DNA from: Peteryoungia ipomoeae
GTDB taxonomy: Bacteria > Pseudomonadota > Alphaproteobacteria > Rhizobiales > Rhizobiaceae
DNA: 64,000 bases
Direction: 5' to 3'
NCBI RefSeq assembly: GCF_004912165.1
Contig: NZ_STGV01000004.1
Span: 310,001 to 374,000, forward strand
Part shown: positions 56,849 through 64,000 of the stretch, piece by piece
Layout of the letters: every line of letters begins with the position of its first letter
Position numbering within the stretch: the stretch's first letter is position 1
Translations under genes and position numbers: made by a program
The notes under the pieces: generated by a model
Database searches by the model: none
Seen by the model: the letters and a program-made list of their open reading frames with translations, nothing else
Told to the model about the DNA's origin: nothing

Positions 56849-56977
56849 AATTATGCCGTCCGCGTTATGCAGGGTTGGAAATCCGACTCAACAATGCCGG
56901 ATCAGCGTTACCGAACCACGAATAACAGGGATTGTCATGATCGGATCACACTGCGGTGAAAAGAACGTAGGAAACAA

Positions 56978-57889
56978 ATGGCGAGGTTGCCTCTGATGCG
57001 TCGCTCCGCAGCTTCGACCTTTGACACTTTGTCCGATGCGATTGCTCTTCTGTCGCACGGGCGCCCCGGACATATCGTCGATACGCTCATTGCAGAACGC
57101 GGCCAGAAGCTCGTCCAACATCCGCTCTGGCCCGTCATGCGGCCCTTCATCTACACGCTGCTGCGCTATGACAAGGCCATTCAGTTTGCCGATGACGTGT
57201 CGCGTCTCAACGGTGCGCAGGTCTTTGATTATCTGAGCGATGCGCTGAAGCTTCAGATCGCCGAGCGTCATGCAGACCGTATCCCGTCAAAGGGCGGCTT
57301 TATCCTGGTCAGCAATCACCCCACCGGTATTGCCGATGGAGTGGCCATGTACGATCTGATGAAATCGCGCCGCCCGGATATGACTTTCTTTGCCAACCGC
57401 GATGCGGTCCGCGTCAATCCGCGCCTGTCGGAAATCATTATCCCGGTAGAATGGCGGGAAGAACACAAATCCAAGCTGAAGGCCCGCGAAACGCTGAAGC
57501 TGACCAATCGCGCGGTTGAGGACGGCAAGGCGACAATCCTGTTTCCATCGGGGCGAATTGCTTATTGGGACGATGGGCGTCTCAACGAACGGCCTTGGAA
57601 AACCTCAGCCATCTCGCTTGCCCGAAAATATGACCTGCCGATTTTGCCGGTGAACATGAAAGCGCGCAATTCCGGGCTGTTTTACTGGTTTGCCAAATGG
57701 TCGACCGAATTGCGTGACATGACGGTGTTTTACGAGCTTCTCAACAAGCGTGGTCAGCAATTCGACTTCACGGTCGGGCCCATGATCCCGGTCAGCGCGC
57801 TTGATGGCGATCCGGTCGAGGTGACCCGGGCGCTCGAACGCTATACGGTTCATGACCTGCCCGTGGATCCAGATCGTCCCTTCAACTGA
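56978..57889 (+). CDS. PlsC-like glycerophospholipid acyltransferase
   Basis: A 303-residue acyltransferase, probably membrane-associated. The acyl-acceptor motif is SNHPTGIADG at residues 112-121, in which His114 and Asp120 are five residues apart (HPTGIAD), a variant form of the usual H-x4-D found in a distinct subgroup. Downstream motifs are present: VRVNPRLSEIIIPVEW and FPSGRIAYWDDG, the latter the usual second block. It may make lysophosphatidic or ornithine lipid derivatives; specificity is not readable. It is divergent from xerC and 57 bases before priA. Confidence 0.82.
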   Translation: MARLPLMRRSAASTFDTLSDAIALLSHGRPGHIVDTLIAERGQKLVQHPLWPVMRPFIYTLLRYDKAIQFADDVSRLNGAQVFDYLSDALKLQIAERHADRIPSKGGFILVSNHPTGIADGVAMYDLMKSRRPDMTFFANRDAVRVNPRLSEIIIPVEWREEHKSKLKARETLKLTNRAVEDGKATILFPSGRIAYWDDGRLNERPWKTSAISLARKYDLPILPVNMKARNSGLFYWFAKWSTELRDMTVFYELLNKRGQQFDFTVGPMIPVSALDGDPVEVTRALERYTVHDLPVDPDRPFN

Positions 57890-57946
57890 GGCAGGATCTC
57901 CGGATCGCTATTTCCTTTCCTCGCCTTCGGGGGCAAGTTGCCGCCG

Positions 57947-60160
57947 ATGACGGACGATTCGAAAAGCCTGTTCGGTGAACTCTTCCAGCCGCCGGCCCGC
58001 AATGTCGTGCCGGTGCTGGTGCCCATGCCGGCACCGACTGCCTACAGCTATGCCGTGCCTCCTGGCCTCACGGTGGAACCTGGATCGATCGTTCAGGTGC
58101 CCCTTGGCCCCAGGCAGGTCATCGGTGTGGTCTGGGATGGCGGCGAGGATAAGGGGGTCGACCCCAAGAAGCTGCGGGAGATCACCAAGGTCTTCGATTG
58201 CCCGCCGCTTGACGGCGACATGCGCGCCTTTCTCGATTGGATTGCGGCCTACACCTTGTCCCCACCGGGCTATGTCGCACGCATGGCGCTTCGCGCGCCT
58301 GCGGCCTTTGACCCTGAACCGATGATCGAGGGCTTGCGGTTTTCCGGGTACCGGCCCGAAAAGATCACGCCTGCAAGAGAAAAGGTTCTGGCGCTTACCG
58401 CGGATGGACTGTCATGGACAAAGAGCGGGCTTGCCCATGCCTGTGGCGTGTCGACGAGCGTCATTGATGGATTGCTCAAGCAGGGGGTGTTTGAGCAGGT
58501 CTTTCTGCCACCGCCGCCCTTGGTTGCACTTCCTGATCCCGATTTCGCAGCGCATCGTCTCGCGGGTCCGCAAAAGGAGGCCGCCGACGAAATTCTCGCC
58601 ATGCAGCGCAAGGGTGGTTTTGCCGTCGCTCTGATTGATGGGGTGACCGGCTCGGGCAAGACCGAAGTCTATTTCGAGGCGATCGCCGAGACGCTGCGGC
58701 AGGGCAAGCAGGTTCTGATCCTGCTGCCGGAAATCGCGCTCACCGCCAACTTCCTTGAACGTTTTCAGGATCGCTTCGGGGCCAAGCCGGGCGAATGGCA
58801 CTCCGATCTTGCGACCCGAACGCGCGAGAAGGTCTGGCGTCAGGTGGCAACGGGCGAGATCCGGGTCGTTGCCGGTGCGCGATCGGCACTTTTCCTGCCT
58901 TTTGAGAACCTCGGCCTGATCATTGTCGATGAAGAGCATGACCCGGCTTTCAAGCAGGAAGATCGGGTGTTCTACAATGCACGCGACATGGCGGTCGTGC
59001 GGGCCCGCATCGCCGGCTTCCCGGTCGTGCTGGTCTCCGCCACCCCCTCCGTCGAAAGCCAGGTGAATTGTCTTGCGGGTCGCTATGAGCGCATCCACCT
59101 GCCCACCCGCTTTGCCGATGCGGCCATGCCGGATCTGCACCTCATCGATATGCGCCGTCATCCGCCAGAGCGCGGCGGCTTTCTTTCGCCAATTCTGCTG
59201 CGCTCGGTTGGCAAGGCCGTGGAGAGGGGAGAGCAGGCGCTGCTCTTTCTCAACCGTCGCGGCTACGCGCCCTTGACGCTTTGCCGTGTCTGCGGTCACC
59301 GGTTCCAGTGTCCCCAGTGCTCAAGCTGGCTGGTCGAGCACCGTTTCCGTGGCCAGATACAGTGCCATCAATGCGGCTATCACGAGCCGACACCCAATGC
59401 CTGCCCCGAATGCGGCACGTTGGACCATCTCGTTGCCTGCGGGCCGGGTGTGGAGCGGATCGCCGAGGAAGTGGAGAGGCATTTTCCGGATGCGCGCACG
59501 CTGGTGCTGTCCTCCGATCTCGGTGGGGTCAAGCGGCTACGGCTGGAGCTCGAAGCGATCGCCAATGGCGAAGCCGACATCGTCATCGGTACGCAGTTGG
59601 TCGCCAAGGGGCACAATTTTCCGCTGATGACCTTGGTTGGCATCATCGACGCCGATATCGGACTGTCGAACGGAGATCCACGAGCGGCGGAGCGAACGTT
59701 CCAGCTTCTTTCCCAGGTCACGGGGCGGGCAGGGCGGACCGGTCGCAAGAGCCTTGGCTTGATCCAGACCTTTCAGCCACAGCATCCGGTTATGCAGGCG
59801 CTGGTATCAGGAGATGCCTCCGCTTTCTACGAGCGCGAGATCGTCGAGCGCGAAAAAGCGCAGCTTCCACCGTATGGTCGGCTGGTCTCGATCATTGTGT
59901 CTGCCGATATGCGCGCCGAAGCGGAAGGCCATGCCCGCGGGCTCAGACAGGCGGCGCCACAGGAAAGCGGTATCATGGTCCTCGGCCCGGCCGAAGCGCC
60001 GCTTGCCCTTATCCGCGGACGACACCGCTTCCGGCTTCTGATCCACGGGCGGCGCACGAACGACATGCAGACCTTCGTCCGTGCAATGATCGATCGCGGA
60101 CCTAAGGAAAGACGCTCAATACAGGTGCAGATCGATGTCGATCCGCAGAGTTTTCTCTGA
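57947..60160 (+). CDS. priA: Primosomal protein N' (replication restart helicase)
   Basis: Reloads the replisome at stalled forks. The 737-residue protein has an N-terminal 3'-end-binding domain, Walker A GVTGSGKT at 232-239 (Lys238), motif II DEEHD, and eight zinc-binding cysteines in four CxxC pairs (CRVCGHRFQCPQC and CHQCGYHEPTPNACPEC) at about 446-486. GIIDADIGLSNGDPRAAER and QVTGRAGR are motifs V and VI. I use the ATG at 57947; a TTG three codons earlier is possible. It precedes the small membrane gene by 60 bases. Confidence 0.95.
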   Translation: MTDDSKSLFGELFQPPARNVVPVLVPMPAPTAYSYAVPPGLTVEPGSIVQVPLGPRQVIGVVWDGGEDKGVDPKKLREITKVFDCPPLDGDMRAFLDWIAAYTLSPPGYVARMALRAPAAFDPEPMIEGLRFSGYRPEKITPAREKVLALTADGLSWTKSGLAHACGVSTSVIDGLLKQGVFEQVFLPPPPLVALPDPDFAAHRLAGPQKEAADEILAMQRKGGFAVALIDGVTGSGKTEVYFEAIAETLRQGKQVLILLPEIALTANFLERFQDRFGAKPGEWHSDLATRTREKVWRQVATGEIRVVAGARSALFLPFENLGLIIVDEEHDPAFKQEDRVFYNARDMAVVRARIAGFPVVLVSATPSVESQVNCLAGRYERIHLPTRFADAAMPDLHLIDMRRHPPERGGFLSPILLRSVGKAVERGEQALLFLNRRGYAPLTLCRVCGHRFQCPQCSSWLVEHRFRGQIQCHQCGYHEPTPNACPECGTLDHLVACGPGVERIAEEVERHFPDARTLVLSSDLGGVKRLRLELEAIANGEADIVIGTQLVAKGHNFPLMTLVGIIDADIGLSNGDPRAAERTFQLLSQVTGRAGRTGRKSLGLIQTFQPQHPVMQALVSGDASAFYEREIVEREKAQLPPYGRLVSIIVSADMRAEAEGHARGLRQAAPQESGIMVLGPAEAPLALIRGRHRFRLLIHGRRTNDMQTFVRAMIDRGPKERRSIQVQIDVDPQSFL

Positions 60161-60220
60161 TTCCACCCGTTCTCAGAGTGTGTCATAAACCGCGCGCTGA
60201 AGAACAACGACGAGGACCCC

Positions 60221-60604
60221 ATGGAATTCTACTTCCCGACGGAACCGGGTGAGCAACTGGCATTCCTGGCTGCAACGATCATGGCCCTGGTAGGCTGTTT
60301 TGTGCTGCTTGCACCGGGCCTGGCCATGCGAATGGCGGGTCTGGATATCCGCGAGGGGCGCAACGACGGCTATGGGGCCGTCCGCTCCGCGGGAGGCCTC
60401 TTGGCTGGCTTTTGCGGAACGGCGCTTCTGCTCGCGCAGCCCATGGTCTACCTGGCGCTTGGAGCGGCCCTTGGGCTCTCCGTGTTTTCGCGCATCCTGT
60501 CGATCATGTCGGATGGAAGGAGCAGTTGGCGTGTTGTGCCTCCTCTGGTTGTGCAGGCCGCTACGGCCGCTCTCGTTCTCTCGTATGTCTTTGGTCTCAT
60601 TTGA
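60221..60604 (+). CDS. Small four-helix membrane protein (DUF4345-like)
   Basis: A 127-residue membrane protein with four hydrophobic segments (about 14-35, 48-68, 70-90, 103-126). Between the first two is a polar stretch, MAGLDIREGRNDGYGAVRSAGG, a feature shared with DUF4345-type proteins; assignment is tentative. No motif suggests enzyme activity. It has ACGAGGAC before the start, and stands between priA and the atp operon, an order seen in related rhizobia. Its relation to ATP synthase is unknown. Confidence 0.65.
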   Translation: MEFYFPTEPGEQLAFLAATIMALVGCFVLLAPGLAMRMAGLDIREGRNDGYGAVRSAGGLLAGFCGTALLLAQPMVYLALGAALGLSVFSRILSIMSDGRSSWRVVPPLVVQAATAALVLSYVFGLI

Positions 60605-60712
60605 GATTGCAGGACCCCGCAAGGGCAACCGACACGCAGTCAATTTGACGCAGAAACCGACAAAATTCCTCGGTGGCCCTTGCTCTGATGGGTCAAACCG
60701 TTAATACGCGTG

Positions 60713-60741
60713 TTGCGAGTCTAGACCTCGTATGCTAGACG
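60713..60741 (+). promoter_or_regulatory. Promoter candidate for the atp operon
   Basis: -35 TTGCGA (60713-60718), 17-base spacer, -10 TAGACG (60736-60741). CTAGAC occurs twice, at 60721-60726 and 60735-60740, so the second copy overlaps the -10. The remaining leader to atpH is about 125 bases and holds a TTTTC-GGGG-GAAAA hairpin at about 60782-60795. Confidence 0.4.
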
Positions 60742-60867
60742 GACCGCGAAATTCGGAAAACGCAAGTCATACGTATTTGTGTTTTCGGGGGAAAACAAAA
60801 CACTATCAGGATGTTAGGTGGGTCCACCCGGGCCTGTGCCGATCCTGGGACAAGATCAGGGAATTTT

Positions 60868-61433
60868 TTGCCCGTGGCAGACGCATCCCAAGTGATTTCC
60901 GGCGTGGCCGAGCGCTACGCATCATCGCTTTTCGAGCTTGCGCTTGAGGCTGGCGCGATTGACGCTGTCGCTGCAGACCTTGCCCGTCTTCAGACGATGA
61001 TTGATGAGAGCGATGATTTCAAGCGCCTCGTTCAGTCGCCCGTTTTTGCATCTGATGATCAGGTGAAGGCCATCAGCGCGATTGCCGACAAGGCACAATT
61101 CAGCGCGCTCGTGTCGAACTTCCTGAAGGTCGTTGCCAGCAATCGTCGCCTCTTTGCCGTTTCCGGCATGGTGGCCGCATATCGCCAGATCGTTGCCCGT
61201 CACAAGGGTCAGGTCACGGCTGAAGTCACCTCTGCTCACGCTCTTTCGGCTGAGCAGGAATCCGAACTGAAAGCGGCGCTGAAGGGCGTTACCGGCAAGG
61301 AAGTCTCGATCGCTGTTACGGTCGATCCGTCCCTGCTGGGTGGCCTTATCGTCAAGATCGGCTCGCGCCAGATCGACACGTCCCTTCGCACCAAACTTTC
61401 CACCCTTAAGCTTGCACTGAAAGAGGTTGGCTG

Positions 61434-61434
<1 letters not shown>
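60868..61434 (+). CDS. atpH: ATP synthase F1 delta subunit
   Basis: Part of the peripheral stalk linking F1 alpha/beta to F0 b. The 188-residue length and content fit: helical N-terminal domain ([20 protein letters not shown]) and C-terminal [27 protein letters not shown]. There is no ATG; I use TTG 60868, giving MPVADASQ as in relatives and AGGGA 5 bases upstream, but GTG 60874 (two codons on) is possible. A longer frame from 60811 has no homology. Its stop overlaps atpA by 1 base (TGATG). Confidence 0.92.
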
Positions 61435-62963
<1,529 letters not shown>

Positions 62964-62992
62964 CTCAGGCTCAAGCCAAGGACGGATAACGG

Positions 62993-63871
62993 ATGCCTTC
63001 ACTTAAGGATCTGAAAAACCGGATCGCCTCCGTCAAGGCGACGCAGAAAATCACCAAGGCGATGAAAATGGTCGCCGCGGCGAAGCTGCGTCGTGCTCAG
63101 GAAGCGGCCGAGGCTGCCCGCCCTTACTCGCAGCGCATGAGCGCCGTCCTGGCCAATATTGCCCAGGCTGTGGGTTCGGACGACAGCGCACCGCGCCTGA
63201 TGACCGGCACCGGCAAGGACGACGTGCATCTGCTCGTCGTCTGCACCGCCGAGCGTGGTCTCTGCGGCGGTTTCAATTCCTCGATTGCCCGTTTCGCCAG
63301 GGACCATGCGCGCAAGCTTTTGGCCCAGGGCAAGACGGTCAAGATCTTCTGCGTCGGCAAGAAGGGCTACGACAGCCTTCGCCGTGAGTTCGCCGGCCTG
63401 ATCGTCGAACGCATGGATCTTCGCGACGTCAAGCGTATTGGCTTCAGCAACGCAGATGCCATTGGCCGCAAGGTCATTGGCATGTTCGAGCGTGGCGAAT
63501 TCGATGTCTGCACGCTGTTCTATTCCGAGTTCAAGTCTGTGATCAGCCAGATCCCGACGGCCCAGCAGATCATCCCGGCCGCTCCGGCCGAGGCTGCTCC
63601 GCAGGCTGGTGCGGCGGCGCTCTACGAATACGAGCCCGACGCTTCGGCGATCCTTGAGGATCTGATCCCGCGCAACATCTCGGTTCAGATTTTCCGGGCT
63701 CTGCTCGAAAACGTCGCGGGTGAAATGGGCGCCAAGATGAGCGCCATGGACAACGCGACCCGCAATGCCGGTGAGATGATCAACAAGCTGACGCTTTCGT
63801 ACAACCGCCAGCGTCAGGCGCAGATCACCAAGGAACTCATTGAAATCATTTCGGGCGCGGAAGCGCTCTGA
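62993..63871 (+). CDS. atpG: ATP synthase F1 gamma subunit
   Basis: Central rotating shaft of F1. The 292-residue protein has the two conserved long helices at its ends, [30 protein letters not shown] and [15 protein letters not shown] to [14 protein letters not shown] (not written in full here). The central Rossmann-like part, [14 protein letters not shown], is typical. AAGGACGGATAACGG precedes the ATG. atpD follows 24 bases after its stop. Confidence 0.97.
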   Translation: MPSLKDLKNRIASVKATQKITKAMKMVAAAKLRRAQEAAEAARPYSQRMSAVLANIAQAVGSDDSAPRLMTGTGKDDVHLLVVCTAERGLCGGFNSSIARFARDHARKLLAQGKTVKIFCVGKKGYDSLRREFAGLIVERMDLRDVKRIGFSNADAIGRKVIGMFERGEFDVCTLFYSEFKSVISQIPTAQQIIPAAPAEAAPQAGAAALYEYEPDASAILEDLIPRNISVQIFRALLENVAGEMGAKMSAMDNATRNAGEMINKLTLSYNRQRQAQITKELIEIISGAEAL

Positions 63872-63895
63872 GGTTAAGGAAAGAGGGTAAGATAC

Positions 63896-64000
63896 ATGGC
63901 TAAGGCAGCTACCCCCAAGTCTAAGGCGGTGAAGTCCGCAGCCGGTGCTCTCGGCAAGGTCACGCAGGTCATCGGCGCCGTCGTCGACGTCGCATTCGAA
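63896..64000 (+). CDS. atpD: ATP synthase F1 beta subunit, 5' part only
   Basis: Catalytic subunit, of which only the first 35 codons lie in the window; the gene is cut by the right edge, not broken. It reads MAKAATPKSKAVKSAAGALG, then KVTQVIGAVVDVAFE, the start of the beta-barrel domain. The roughly 20-residue Ala/Lys/Ser leader before GKVTQVIG is common in rhizobial AtpD. AAGAGGG precedes the ATG. The order atpH-A-G-D is that of the F1 operon; atpC is expected beyond the edge. Confidence 0.93.
   Translation, partial: MAKAATPKSKAVKSAAGALGKVTQVIGAVVDVAFE

Overview
The window looks like a chromosomal core segment of an alphaproteobacterium of the order Rhizobiales, most likely family Rhizobiaceae (Rhizobium/Agrobacterium and relatives). 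Evidence: uniformly high GC with GC-rich third codon positions, the mdh-sucCDAB-lpd order, an Omp19-like lipoprotein beside sdhCDAB, an IalB-family protein, a CarD regulator, an alphaproteobacterial mitofilin/HemY pair beside hemCD, and atpHAGD without atpB/E/F. Genus is not resolved. I see no insertion sequence, prophage, CRISPR array, tRNA or rRNA, and no compositional island; this is mostly well-conserved housekeeping DNA.

Layout. 0.1-2.6 kb: phaB, a glycine-zipper lipoprotein, a 50-residue DUF3309 protein and an alpha/beta hydrolase. 2.8-8.8 kb: SUV3-like RNA helicase, S4-domain protein, seven-iron ferredoxin, CarD regulator, then a convergent Bax-inhibitor-1 membrane protein. 8.9-14.4 kb: a YbbP/YbbA-type ABC exporter divergent from a TesA-like esterase, then thpR, a pterin dehydratase and a DUF1232 protein. 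14.6-21.5 kb: IalB-like protein, rlmN, a LysE exporter, a short-chain dehydrogenase, argG, a Bcr/CflA exporter and an unknown acidic protein. 21.7-30.2 kb: M3 peptidase, typA, an acetyltransferase, ppa, yggT-yggU, an MFS exporter, an amidotransferase and a TerB protein.

30.2-38.9 kb: hemC-hemD, then mitofilin, HemY, TerB and amidotransferase on the minus strand, divergent from tsaD-gpsA-yciI-EVE-methyltransferase. 39.2-54.6 kb: a 15 kb same-strand energy block, sdhCDAB, Omp19-like lipoprotein, zapE, mdh-sucCD-sucAB, a MAPEG protein, a small secreted protein and lpdA. It supplies the oxidative half of the TCA cycle from 2-oxoglutarate to oxaloacetate except fumarase. 54.7-64.0 kb: TraB/GumN protein, xerC, an acyltransferase, priA, a small membrane protein and atpH-A-G, with atpD cut by the right edge.

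No wholly new system stands out. The best leads are regulatory: two TTAA-N7-TTAA boxes matching the CtrA consensus, a terminator for ppa embedded in the convergent yggU gene, a perfect palindrome upstream of mdh, a hairpin between sucD and sucA, and repeats in the carD and atp leaders. The best protein leads are the mitofilin/HemY/TerB/amidotransferase string, the helicase with a charged RG-rich tail, and the unknown secreted protein inside the sucAB-lpd operon. Several genes (helicase, mitofilin, ZapE) have mitochondrial counterparts. Operators, promoters and terminators were found by eye and are candidates only.
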